Below are positions 11,121 to 23,073 of a DNA stretch of 64,000 nt, piece after piece (position 1 is the first letter of the stretch; the number at the start of each line of letters is the position of its first letter). Below the pieces are notes generated by a model. That model did no database searches and was not told the DNA's origin. It worked only from the letters and a program-made list of their open reading frames with translations. The position numbers and the translations under genes were made by a program. The stretch is from positions 25,441,513 through 25,505,512 of the forward strand of contig CM057147.1 in the NCBI GenBank assembly GCA_029964075.1. Direction: 5' to 3'. The DNA comes from Patiria pectinifera. Taxonomy: Eukaryota; Echinodermata; Asteroidea; Valvatida; Asterinidae.

Positions 11121-11379
11121 CAGGGCCGGATTAAGCATTCCGTATAGGCCCTCGGCACCAGTGTTCCGTAGGCCCTATACTCCGCCCTAGGCACCAGCAC
11201 AAATTTCATGTTGATGCTAAGCTGTACTAAGCAAGCCAGTTCAAACTGGTAGCTCAAAAAGCTTGTTTGCACACAGTGATAATGTTTCGTAGGCCCTCAA
11301 TTTTGTTCGTAGGCCCCCGAAATTTTCGTAGGCCCTATAGACACAGTGCCTACTATGCCTATTGGATAATACGGGCCTG
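11121..11379. repeat. hAT-type MITE with exact 8 bp target-site duplication
   Basis: The 259 bp element starts CAGGGCCGGATTAAGC and ends with the inverted form AATACGGGCCTG. It is flanked by an exact GTTAAGGG direct repeat at 11113-11120 and 11380-11387. An 8 bp duplication with CAGGG-type termini is characteristic of the hAT superfamily. The interior repeats GTAGGCCCT-type motifs (near 11170, 11290, 11310 and 11328) and has no coding capacity. Confidence 0.9.
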
Positions 11380-11387
11380 GTTAAGGG

Positions 11388-14276
11388 TACATTATTTGCT
11401 TTTGTGCCTTTCAGAAGCAAGAATATTGCTCAAAATTCTAAGTATACATTACCATTTTATTGTCCGTGCCTTTACGGCGGAATTGAGGGTAATGGATGTA
11501 TATCTCTAGGTTTCACACGAGTTAACCTTTTGTTCATTCATTGTTACTACATTAAAATAACACAGAACACCCTCTATCCAGACACCTGCAACGCATAATG
11601 TGTGTAATTATTCGCTTACTTAAATTACCTAACTATTATAGGTTTTCCCGGCCAATTTCCTAAAATGTTCATTCACTTCTGAAAATCGGTCATTCATTTT
11701 CGTCTGAATTTGAGAATCGCTCTGAACACGCGTTTCATTTTCGCTACCAGAGCATTTGATTTCATTTCAGTTCTATTATTAAGTGATTGAGCAGCACATT
11801 TCGTTTATGCTCATTCAGATTCGTTTGCAAGACTTCCTTTTCGCTTTTAGAGGGCGATTTCAAACATTGGTCATTCTATTTCAAATTTAGTTTAATATTA
11901 TGTGATGCAATCTGCTATTTTGAACGAGAAAAACGTACTTTTGATTGCATATTCACGAAATTGAATGCTACAACTCTGCGCGAAAAGGTATGCTTGCGTA
12001 AATGAATGCACAGGTAACGAAGTTGGCCGTCTGCTTCTCAAAACCTAATGCACGGACAACCTATATTACGAGACGATTCTGCACTCCTTGTATCGCGTGT
12101 GGACAAAGAACGTATGGAATTTGATGTTTTGTTCGTCCAGACAGAACGAAAAGGCATACCAGACAGACGTTTAGGTCGGTGTTTATTCCGAATTATTTTC
12201 TAACGTCTGAAAACCTCGCAAACCCGTATCACTGGTAGTGTGTGCATTCTAAAGCCTGCCTACACTGAATTGTGTGTTCTACCCGCGATTTCGCAGGCGC
12301 AAAATGTGCAATTAACGTACGTGACTTATCAGCTTCGCACTTCGCGGCGCATGACTATTTCTGCAAAGTTGACGAGCAAGACAAATCTGTAACCATTGAT
12401 TTAACAGCTATATACCTGTTTTAATTCTCTGGCGCTGCTGAGATATAATGTAGCTATTTCCAATCGCGCAGCCTGTAAAGTTCTCTCAAGAGTGAGTGGA
12501 ACTATTTCAGCCGAGTGCAGAAAAAAAATTGCTGTGAAATTCAAACAAACCCCTGCCAATTTTCGCGCACGGCTGTTATTGATGGCCGCGAGGAAAGATC
12601 AGAGAGAGCCAAACAGAACGAGCTACACCGGTCCGGGACTAAATTGTTGCAGTTTTTACCGTTTGAGTTTTAAGTTACAGCCCCGAGGATGGATCTGGGT
12701 TTCTGCCACGGCGGTGGTGCGATTTGCTGTCCCGATGACAAACGCGAGTTCATTTGGTAATGGGGTCCGATGTTCAGTTTAACACAGGGCGGTGATGGAC
12801 ACGGCGCGAATGTTTCATGTTTTTCGGCAGCTCACTCTTCGTGACGTGCAGTGAGCGGACCGGGTGCGGCACTGCAGCGCGTGGGGACGGTGTTTCACAT
12901 CACGGGGGCTTTCCTTCCTTCACCTTTACCCCAATTTAGATTCCTTGGGGTGAAAAAGAAGAAGGACAACATGATGCATCGAAGATGAATTCCTCTAGAA
13001 GACCTCCACGCTTAATTGAGGTCATTTACTATCGCATATATGCACTTAATTGCTGGTTCACAGATTTCAAAAAGTACACCCAAGGTAAAATATGGCTCAC
13101 TTCAAGAGAAAACAATGATGTTTTAAACCTCGTAAGTTTAAATGTGATTATTTTCCACATTTTAGAGGAAATTAATTTCGTATAATTTAAGGACAATTAC
13201 CCTTCAGATTTGGTATCGGATATGCCTACAATGTCATTTCTTTTAATCCAAATATCACAAAACCTGTTATTTTTTATATACATTTGTAAAAACGTAGATT
13301 GTAAGAAAAGTCGCCGTTCGCAAATCAAAATTGAAACGATCTGTAAGAACCACACACAAAAATGGCCTGTGTCGCTCAAACGAATATCCCGCATGGACGT
13401 TTTAAAACAATGCCACCTTAAAATGAAACCTTGATGAGGCTAACGTAATTATTGTTAACAATAAATTACTTTTTTTCTTCAATTATTAGATCTGTCACCG
13501 CATTGCACAGAACTGTCCTTGCACAAACTTTTATGATTTCCTTGAGCTCAAATATTTGCTGTATATTTCAACAGTTGTTAGAAAACAAATCACTCCATCT
13601 TACTTGTCCTCACGTCCAGTGGTGCTAGTAAAATGAATAGCTTGTACAAAAGACATCATTCATGATTAAAGACACAGAAAGAAGCCTTGTTTTGTTCTGC
13701 CGGGCCTCATTCGATTCCTAAGTGAACGACTTCCATATTTTGATTGTCATTGCAGACAATGCAAGGACAGCACGTGTCTGATTGTGTGTTACGAGTATCC
13801 GGCGATAATGCTGAATTATCCAGCCGATGACAGAGGGTGATAATGGGAACGGATGGCTCCTTGCGTGCGATATCATCGTCATCTTGACACTATGCATCTC
13901 CCAAAAACAAGCTTCCAAAACATACAAACATATTACAGAAAGGTTTCGCGCCAAAACCGCGATAAATGCAGAAATCGATTTTTGTTTTGCTTTATACCGT
14001 AACATAAAACCAAAACTGCCTCCCTGGCAAATAAGTTCCAAATGAAACAAACAAGTTTACTTTTTTGGAGCGTGTTTGACCGAGACGAAGTTAAATCTAT
14101 CACGGTTAAATGTTTCTAAAGTAACTTACAATGGTAACTTTTGAAGTGATTTTGGTGACACGAATTTTGCGACCATGCAGCTATAAAAACGAATAGCTCA
14201 ATAAATCGACCATTGCTACGTTGTCCTGCCAAAAAAAAATGGTACAAAAGGCAGTTTTTATGATAAAAATGTCAGT
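11388..14276. other. Intergenic, no gene recognised
   Basis: Open frames up to 110 codons overlap on both strands without domains. A perfect 16 bp palindrome, TTATTGTTAACAATAA, lies at 13449-13464 and contains two inverted ATTGTT (Sox-like) half-sites. Nothing else is supported. Confidence 0.35.
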
Positions 14277-14478
14277 GTTGTAGTCGAGACCCTGCAAGTG
14301 CAAGACTATCATAAGACCATCACAAGACCAACACAAGACGTTGAGTGTAAATTCAAGTTACAAGCTATTCAAATGAATGCAACATCGTCATTGTTCGTGC
14401 CCTGTTACTTGTGGCTGGTCTTGCGCTTGCTGTACAATTGGCGTTGTGTCTAGTCTTGCGATGGTCTCGACTTACAAC
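14277..14478. repeat. Degenerate inverted repeat rich in CAAGAC motifs
   Basis: The outer arms GTTGTAGTCGAGACC (14277-14291) and the reverse complement GTTGTAAGTCGAGACC (14463-14478) match. Inside the left arm, an 11 bp-spaced CAAGAC/TAAGACCA motif is repeated several times (14299-14340). The right arm carries the inverted form (GTCTTG) three times. It looks like an old foldback or MITE with an internal minisatellite. Confidence 0.6.
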
Positions 14479-17400
14479 CCCAAACAAATTTACAGAACTA
14501 ATGTCGATCGCACATTGACTTTCAACAAAATATCATCAAGGTTTTTTTTAACTAGCTCAACAAAATACACACGTTGTCTTTGATCTCCAGCCCCGAAGGT
14601 TCTCAAATTGACCGTCGGCATGTCAGGAATCCCTTTAAAGTTTCAACCAAAAATGAGAGGGACTGTGAAACCCGTTCCTGTGATGAATTGATGACCAAGG
14701 TCAGGCGTGACATGCCCCGTGCTTTTTGGATAATTATTCACCCCTATATCATTGACAATGTCCCCTTATTTTTGAATGGGTGCTTGCCCCCGACCTGATC
14801 CTCCGGGGGGGGGGGGGTTCAGCAAGCTCGTTCCACCTGGCGGGTCTCCGTGATTGACTCTAACCTTCAAAAGCAGCGAACCGTCCGAGGGAGCCAGTCC
14901 TCACCGCGGCCCCGCGAGATGCCCCACCTTTCATCGGTGCAAATTTGCCCGACAGATGTTGCCGTGTCTAGCTCGGCTGGCTTAGAGCCCCCGGTCCTGC
15001 TTGTATCAAGTGAGTCCCTGCATTCTCCGCGAAGAGCCCTTGGTCACACCCTTGTAAATCACTGATTATAACGCGGAATGTGACCCCGTGGTAGTAGCTG
15101 GACTGCGTATGATGATTATCTTCAATTTTATCAATCAATTTAACTATAATGAACAATGGAAAGTAATTTATACTTGGCTATTACCGTGTGAATCCTCCTT
15201 TTTTAAGTCCCCGAGGTTTCGACTTATGAATCAAGTGAAGAGCCATTCACGTTGTTTAGAAAGTTGTGGAAAGATGTTCATAACACTACGCTTAAGACAA
15301 TCAGTAAAGCTGATTTTTATGTATGATTGGTTTGAATATTTCCAGTGCCGAAAAAGGGTGTGAAATTCGACATTGACTCAACATTGCACGATCTGAATAG
15401 AAGAGTTGTGTTGTCTGCTGTGCACACCATGCATGGACAACGGGAAAACAATATTACTTCACTTCGTGCTTCAAGTAGAAAAAAACATAAAATAATCAAA
15501 ACAAGAAATATGAACTGCATGATGGTAATTGGGAATGATGGTTATTAATGTATACGATTATTACGGTATGCCCACTATGCCGTAAACATGTAAGCCTCGC
15601 GGCAGATCGAAGCAGGCACCGGGGATTAGCGTTCGCGGGAGCAATCCACCGTGACGGCGCTGGAGATCCGACCGTTCACTCAGCGTCCTGGCCCCATGAG
15701 GCCCTGGTCCCGAAACTCGGCAAACACTGACGGGGCGCCGGCGTGATGCGCACTGACACTCACAACCCCCAATGACCGGAGAAACAATGTCATTACCGAC
15801 ACCCTATCAGTCGTGGCTCTGCGTTTGGGGACAGCGGGACCCTGGCTACTTTTGGTGTTTGAAGTCACACTGCTCTGTCAGTCGTCGAACCTGGGGTTTG
15901 TGCGGGGGGCCTCCGGGAAAAAGCAATCTCTATGTGTGATGTGACTGGTGCATTTGTAGACAAATTAAATGGACATTGTAAAGCTGTTCCCAATCATTGT
16001 ATTTTTCTTTTATTTCGGCGTTGTTTTTGTTACGCCTTTTCTAACGTTTCAAAAGTGTACATTCCACATGATGTGTTCTACATTAGGTACTAGTTTACCT
16101 TGCCGCGGTTAGCTGCCACTGCCAAATGACGCCAGCAGCCCTTGAGATAAGGTGGACACAACATGAGGGCGCTATTTGGGATGGGCAAAATCTGCTGAAG
16201 TTACCCAAATGTACCTATTTAACCACAAAGTGCCCATACTGTGTCCATCCTTACTTCGAAAATGCCAACGGCGCGGCGCTCCTTCTACGGACTTGAAATA
16301 AACGTGAGGTGGGCACCTGGAAATAACGACTCTTTCGTGTCGTAATGAAGGTGGATGAGAAACCAATTTGCCGTTTGTCGCAATTGCCGATTATCGACGC
16401 TTTACCAGACGTTGACCGCGTGTATCTGAAGCACGATCTTTCTGTCTCGGTCTGCACACGGACCATGGTCCGTGGACTGCAAAAGTTCAGTCTGATTATT
16501 CTTATAATGACGTCACAGTGTTCTCGCAGATGGAGAAGTGTAGAAGCTTGTAGAAGGCTGATTTCACTTTGGCCCATTCCCTGGGAATGCTTTGTATTGT
16601 GACTATTTGATATTTCCTGATTAATTTGTGATAAACAAAAAGAGAGAATCGTTGGCTATAAATGTTATAGCTATATGCGTCGCCAAAACTGCGCTGTGAA
16701 GGCTTGGCTTCATTTAGGCCCAAGTCACTTTGGCATATAAGTTTGACACAATGACAAAGCTAAAAGCTTGAACCTCAAATCCAATATACCTATACATGGA
16801 GAAACATAAATTCACATCGTCACCGGGTCACCGAACAAATTTAAAGGCACGTGGGAACATTAGTAATTACCTGGAAAGGAAGCTACCGTGTTGCTGAGAG
16901 AAACCGTGTTCAAATTGGAGAAAGGGTTGCTACTACGTACTCAGTGAAATTGTTCCGTCTCAGTTGGTATCATAAGCCTATAAGGCAATAATTGAAGGTG
17001 GTTTTAAAAAGTGTGCATGCGGGCACACCTTTTTAAATATCAAAGGAATTCAGTTACGAGACCCCAACATTTGCATTATACTTTCCCAAAATTAATGTAG
17101 TATCCACTGAGCTAATACTTTAATAAACATGTATAGGTTATAGTTGTTATGCACTCTGTTTAAGATTTTGACCAATTTTGTTGCTTCAACTGTGACGAAA
17201 AAAAAAATGAAAAAGAGCAGATGATCCAATGTACCTTTAATTCTGACACTTTCGGTAATGCAGTGTGATCAACAGATTACTGAGGTCAGCCCCGGTCCAA
17301 AGTGGACAGATTTAGGCCTACACACGGTTTCACAACAACCTTTGACCACCCATACTCAACTAAAAACAGCGCGCCCCGCGTCTCAAGCCAGCCAGCACCC

Positions 17401-18248
17401 GGGCCTCACTGTCAAGCCCCCCGTCTCCGCTGCAACGCCGTGTGGCTACCACCCTGTCGGAAATGCGTCCATTTCAACAGACGCAACTGCAGCGCACAGC
17501 TCTCGCCAGCCCGTCAAGAACATCTCGGCGGGCGAATTACCTGGTCATCCGCTGAGACTCAGACGCCGGGACCGTGGTGACAGTGCCAGCCGACTATCGG
17601 ACCGGACCACGAGCGGACCCGCTAATTTCGGGGTTAATCCTCCTGCTCCCAGACCCCCTCCCCAGGGGGCGCCCCAAAGCTCCAGAGGAGGGGGTAGCGG
17701 TGAAACCCGACATGCGTAGTCGAGGTACGAAGCGATGATTTTGAAAGTGTAAAGATGTCGACAGTTCCTACCTGATTCATGTCCGTCCGGTGGCAGAACG
17801 ACGAAAACAGAAACTGGAGTAACCCCCCTGACAGCTCTAAAACTATACACGCTTCAAGAACGTACACACGCACTTTTATTTCCACTAAACCAATTTCAAC
17901 TACTGTTGACGTGCACTTTAAGACTTTAAAACTTAAGTGTGCTTCGAAACGGTTGGCAATACCCCAAAGTAATTCTTACTTTTACAAACGTCGGTTCAAA
18001 ATGAAACAAATGAAATTCTCCTTCACTGAAGCTTCCCGAATCGTAACCACGATATGTACAATCGAGCAGGTTCAGCGTATACGAATTGAACGTATCTGTT
18101 TCTCACAGATACCCAAGATACATTGACTTTGACAACAGCAGAGTATGACCGAGGTAATGTAACTGATGCCTCCACAAGGCTGGCATAACCACGAGTTCAT
18201 TAGCAACACCATCGACAACGTACAGTAGCATGCAGTGTAATCACCTAT
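14479..18248. other. Intergenic, no gene recognised
   Basis: This includes a G tract at 14806-14817, GC-richer blocks at 14820-15050, 15590-15860 and 17370-17720, and a small hairpin (AAAAAGTGTGC with GCACACCTTTTT) around 17006-17034. The 153-codon frame at 17258-17719 is low-complexity P/S/A/R-rich and overlaps frames of similar length on both strands, so I do not call it a gene. Confidence 0.35.
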
Positions 18249-18546
18249 GGGCCTTATTCACGAGTTGGCCATTTTTGTCGAGTTCCCTGAATGTATTTCG
18301 TCAATTGTTAACTGTTGAATGGGATGGCACCAGACTATATGCAGGCACAATGCAGACTTATTTACTGTATTTTTTTGTAATCTGGCTTTAAACATTGGGG
18401 AATGTTTAATTACAAATTTCAAATTATTCATTGAAGCAGACTGGAATTAATTAGAAATTAACTTGGATTAATTTCTCTACACAAGTTTCAAAAATCAAAT
18501 TTTACCTCACTCTCAATCCAATATGACCGACTCGTGAATAGGGCCC
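18249..18546. repeat. MITE-like element with GGGCCYTATTCACGAGT ends
   Basis: The left end GGGCCTTATTCACGAGT (18249-18265) and the reverse complement of the right end, GGGCCCTATTCACGAGT, match at 16 of 17 bases, and the similarity continues weakly (GGCCAT against GGTCAT). The interior of the ~298 bp element is AT-rich and non-coding. No clear target-site duplication is seen. Confidence 0.75.
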
Positions 18547-20311
18547 ACACCAGGCAAATGAACCATGCATCATCAGCCCCATTATCGTTGTCATACTCAT
18601 TAGCTGTAGTACTAGTGATGAAGTTGAAGGCTTTAGTTGCAGCAACATGTTAACAGCATAGGGAATATAGAATCACTTTAAATAGCAATCTAACATTATC
18701 TGAGAGAGAAGTATAGCAGCAATCGATCGTCACGACCCCAGCAGCATGCAGCAGCAACACCAATACCAAATGTCATCTTCCGTTTGTCCCGTTTCCTCTA
18801 AATGTGTTTTGTTTTCAAGATAAGAAGGTACTGATTTTATCTAAAGAAGCCCGAAAATTGCACAAAAACAAGGGCATTATGTGCACACAATGGCATTTTA
18901 AACTCGTTATAATAGGCCTGTGTATCTTAGCCGTGCACGCCCCACGATAACATCAAACGCCCCTATAGCTTTTTCCTATTGCGAATACAAAACACATGCA
19001 TCCTTTGTGTTCATGTGGCGTTTGAAGTTATCCGATCATGCCTCAAGACTAGAAAATCCAAGACAAAATTCCAAGGAATTTGCTAAGCACTTCATGTTTT
19101 CCCAAGCAAAACAGGTTTTGCGACACACAATGGTCGTGACTTCAGATTTTTCTCACCTGTTGTCACTTAGCACAAAACTTTGCTTAACGATATTTCTGCT
19201 TTGCACTTTGCAGCTGCATCAAATCGGACCCTGACCTTTCGATGAGAAACATCGTCGGCAATATTTTTTCCAGAGAGATCGATTTACATGATACTGCTCA
19301 TTTCATCACCTGATAAGATCCAAATAATATCATGCTTTAATTTCAATTAATTTGTTTTCGCCTTTTTAAAATGCAAGTGTGAAAGTGTCGCCATTAAAAA
19401 ACAACGCCCGTCACAAATCCCCTTAATTCAGTAATCTAAATGTCAGGGAAACCATCCGATTAATTCGACATTACCTCCACTTTACTTGGCCGGAAATTAT
19501 TCACGTTTATCGCACGGAGGAATTATTCCAAGCCGAAGGTTTAATCGGTCATTCATGTTTTTGTTGGAACGAGACCGCATCGGGTCGTTGCTAAAATAAA
19601 CCCATGAAGGCCGCCGAACACTGACAGAGCTCGACAGAATGGATCGACCTGCCTGATACATGTCGCTAGGAGAATTAAGATTGCCCAGCACGTGGGGTCA
19701 GCATATAGGAACATGGTGTGAAAGAATATGTGACAGGCACCAGCACACACCATACGAATGGCTTAAAGCCGTTAAAAATGTCAGGAAAAATCTGTGTCAA
19801 TTTTTTTTTTAACCCTGAAAAGGTTGGGCAACAAACAGGGTTAAACAATGTTGGGAATGTTCATAACACCAGCATGGAATTGCATGTACTTCGATTGTTA
19901 AAATTTTGGTGAGAATTTGCATAATTTAGTGTAGCAGTTTGTACATTTACCAACACATGAGCAAATACCCCAACCAATTTGCCCAATTATTTGGAGTAAT
20001 GTATTTGGCGCCCAAAGATTGTAACTGATCAAAAGTATCCAAAGAACGAATTCTGAAAGTGAAGTCTGATCGCTCGATGGAATGAAATAACGATGGAATG
20101 AAATGTCCAAGCGATAATGAAATAATTGGACACCGCCCTCCTTTGATCAGTGTGAAATTATAAGCTTGTTGACATCCTTCTCAAAGACGTTTTGGGAAGA
20201 GCCACATTAAACTTTTCTCAAAGTAGAATTATAAGTTAACAAGAAGAGACAAGTCTAGTTAGCTGTTCACAGAACCCACGAAAGTCTACTCAATTGATTC
20301 AGATTTTTACT
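18547..20311. other. Intergenic, possible regulatory block at 19440-19700
   Basis: No exon is recognised. The stretch 19440-19700 is denser in mixed sequence and contains a homeodomain-like GATTAATT site near 19459; this is only suggestive of regulatory DNA. Confidence 0.3.
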
Positions 20312-20414
20312 TGAAGTGTGGTATTTATTGCACACTGGGCCGGATTTAGCCCAATCATTTGCGTTAAGGGGTATGCTACATAGCACTGGCCGACTCACAA
20401 GCGACAGTGAGTCA
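20312..20414 (+). repeat. Short dispersed repeat, copy 1 (pair with 22164-22263)
   Basis: About 100 bp aligns with 22164-22263. Shared landmarks are GGGCC.GAT.TAGCC, TTGCGTTA or TGGCGTTA, TAGCACTG or CAGCACTG, and GGCTCACAAG or GACTCACAAG. Copy 1 is cut on its right by the G-tract element at 20415. A SINE origin is possible, but convincing A and B boxes are not visible. Confidence 0.6.
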
Positions 20415-20726
20415 AGGGCGGATCCAGAACACAGGTTTATTATTTTTTTTGGGGGGGGGGCACAAAAAGTGGCTAAAAAAAAATTACGGCGTGGGGTTCG
20501 GGGCCCGCTTCAGGACTCCGAAAAACTTTTGGATTCTAGATGCTCTGTGGTGCGATCTGAGGCAATTTCTGACCACTTTAACCAATGTTTTTTGAGGAAA
20601 AGATGGTGGTGTACACATTGCCTGCCTTTATTGCGACATCACTTAAACAAAAAAATGGGTTCTTTTTTTTGGGGGGGGGGGGAATGGCCCCCTTTGTCCC
20701 CCCCCCCTCCCGCTGGATCCACCGTT
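20415..20726. repeat. T/G-tract DNA element with 11 bp target-site duplication
   Basis: The left end AGGGCGGATCCAG (20415-20427) and the reverse complement of the right end, AACGGTGGATCCAG (20713-20726), share GGATCCAG and flanking bases. The 312 bp element is bracketed by an exact ACAGTGAGTCA repeat at 20404-20414 and 20727-20737. Inside are two T-run/G-tract modules (about 20443-20460 and 20664-20682) and a C tract (about 20698-20707). It is non-coding. The insertion interrupts the dispersed repeat at 20312. Confidence 0.85.
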
Positions 20727-20737
20727 ACAGTGAGTCA

Positions 20738-21321
20738 CAGTCAGTCAGTCAGAGAGGGTGCATGGTGGACTACAGGCTAGCCCAGTGGGACCAGCAAACG
20801 TGAAATCTTGTTTTCTTTATTCAAGACGTAGACTTATAAACTTGGCCTTTACAACGAGGCATCTCCCAGCCTGCGTGGCGCTCCAACAGCTGAGAGCTCT
20901 GAATGTTCAGGCGATATTGTTCACGCCGCGTCAGTGTTGCAACTCTGCCGTAGCGTGGCCGGGTGCACGTTTCATTAGGAGTCCGAGCCGTGAATCCAGC
21001 GGGCTGCAGACCCTATGGCGGCGTGGGGCCTCGCTGCTCGGCTCCCCCTTGGCTCTCTATGTGCTGCCCCTCATTTCATGTGGGCGGGTACTGTGTCTCC
21101 GCTCCTTCTTAAGCGATGACTGAACTCCATATTTCTCTGCCACGAGACATAAAAAAATAATGTACATCCTGGGCTTTTCTCTTTTTCTATTAACGTTGTT
21201 GCAAAGTACAAGGTTTTGTGACGGCATAAGCTACATAGGGACTATTAGAAATGGTGTGGGTACGAAATACATATGCGGTTCTGCGATCCCAGAGCAACTC
21301 AGTGACCCCAGCGCCAACAGA
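20738..21321. other. Intergenic, nothing recognised
   Basis: A short CAGT tetranucleotide run is near 20738-20752. The stretch 20870-21110 is GC-rich and carries a 121-codon open frame without a recognisable domain. Confidence 0.35.
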
Positions 21322-22161
21322 ATAGAGCCTGAAAGTGCGCCATTTTGTCTTTGGGCTTCCGGACCCGGCCTCTGTGACCCTTCTTTATGGGCATTTTACA
21401 CGTGGTTGCCTTTTCTCTTGCTATAATTTTTAACAGAATCGTTTCTTACCGTATTATCACCACCGAGAAACTTTCATGTTGGAAGTTTATCTTGGCATTC
21501 CAAAAGAAAAATAATGATGAGAAATCAGTTGGAGATGGGTAAAAACGAATTTTACTTACGACCTTTCACATCTGGATTTTCGTACCTAGGTCTCCTCGTT
21601 CGATCACGTTTGTTTTCTCATTGCGTACTTGCGTGAGAACGAAAATGATGACGACGCGAAGATTTACCTACATCGGATGGATTCTAGATTTAGTCGCGCT
21701 TGATTAAATACAGTTCTTATCAACGGTACTGCGGTCAGTTTAGATTTGTTTGTAACTGAGAATTAGTCCTTCAAGTATATTCAAATAAAATTGTGAGTCC
21801 TAAAAGGCATTTTAGTCTCCTATTTAAGTTTCAGTTTTTACACAATGACCGCCGCAAAATTATTTCATAAATTTTCATCTTGGTGCCCCGAGTTCCGCTA
21901 GTCCACATGTATTTGAGATTTTCGGAAGTGAGAGGTCCATTCTTGGCACGATATTTATCTTTCACGTCATGCGATTTTTCAGTTTCCATAAATCGAGATG
22001 CTAGTAACAATTTTACAAAGGCCTTTCCGAGGGTGATTTTCTTAACAAATCAATCTACCAAAAATAATTTTTACAAATCCGGCGACTATTGCAGGCTAAT
22101 TTGCCTATATATTCGAAGGGTTCCGGAAGCGCGCCATCAGGGGTCAACTTTCAGGCTCTAT
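21322..22161 (+). repeat. ~840 bp DNA transposon-like repeat, copy 2 (pair with 5911-6737)
   Basis: The ends are ATAGAGCCTGAAAGT and its inverted form ACTTTCAGGCTCTAT, with a second inverted CTTCCGGA block just inside. It aligns in the same orientation with 5911-6737 over its whole length. Interior segments differ by small indels and substitutions. It is non-coding. Confidence 0.87.
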
Positions 22162-22163
22162 TC

Positions 22164-22263
22164 TCTGGAAGTCTTTTCATGCAATGGGCCAGATGTAGCC
22201 AATTCGTTGGCGTTACAGGGTAATCCTATACAACAGCACTGCCCGGCTCACAAGTGGCAATGA
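22164..22263 (+). repeat. Short dispersed repeat, copy 2 (pair with 20312-20414)
   Basis: This aligns with 20312-20414 and starts immediately after the 21322-22161 element. The boundaries are approximate. Confidence 0.6.
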
Positions 22264-23073
22264 GGCAATGAGAAAAAAAGGTGCCAAAAATATGTTAGGC
22301 TGGTCTTCTAGGACATGCAAAAAGTGGAGCGTGAAAAAGAACACCCATGTTGTTACAATCATTTTTCCCTGCTGGTATCTACTTAAAACGAGTTGTTTAG
22401 TATATGGATCTAACGTTGTGTTAACCTAAAATCGCTTTTTTCCTCTTTTTTTTTTGGGGGGGGGGTGTTTTGACGCTACTAGACATTCACTCGACTACAA
22501 TCACTGTCACAAACCTTCATGTACCAAAAAAATGGCTCCTTTGAAAAACACTAACAACACATTATCATAAATCTCATGCTGTTTTTTTTACTCTTTCCCA
22601 ATCCCAAATTACAAATTGCTTCGATGCGTCTGCCCTTGCTCACTGCACATTACATCCGTCAACAGAATGACAATAAAGATATACACAAACACGTGATTAT
22701 GGGCTTGAACTTCTCTCCGAAGCGATCGGCAGTGCAGCCGTAAGCCCGGCGGTCCGCTGACAGAAATACTGACCATTAAAATGTTTAAAGTTTACTGCCA
22801 GAAAAATAATACGGGCAATGATGGAAATTGACAACGGCAACGCGTATAATGCTGCCGCTGCGGGTTAGTTAAGTTCCCCGAGAACCAGGAACGGGATGAC
22901 TGGGGCATTGGGTTATCTGCGTTAACATGAACGGTTTCTTGAAATTTAACAATGAATACTCTCTCGATGACGTTCATGTTGTCTTTAAACTAAAAACTGG
23001 AGTTTCTCGATACCATCACATTCTCTTTGTAGTTTATTTTTCTCGTTTTTTTCTAATTGTTTTCCCTTGTTTC
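22264..23073. other. Intergenic, nothing recognised
   Basis: A T-run followed by a ten-base G tract at about 22445-22466 resembles the modules inside the 20415 element and may be a remnant of that family. No exon was seen. Confidence 0.35.

Noticed and set aside
17258..17719. 153-codon proline/serine-rich frame
   Set aside because: Low-complexity peptide in a GC-rich patch with equally long frames in other phases and on the opposite strand.
20312..20414. tRNA-derived SINE
   Set aside because: Shared with 22164-22263, but A/B boxes and a poly(A) or simple-repeat tail are not convincing; kept as an unclassified repeat.
20316..20780. 154-codon frame containing glycine and proline runs
   Set aside because: It runs through the T/G-tract transposon and its target repeat; the runs are the tracts being translated.
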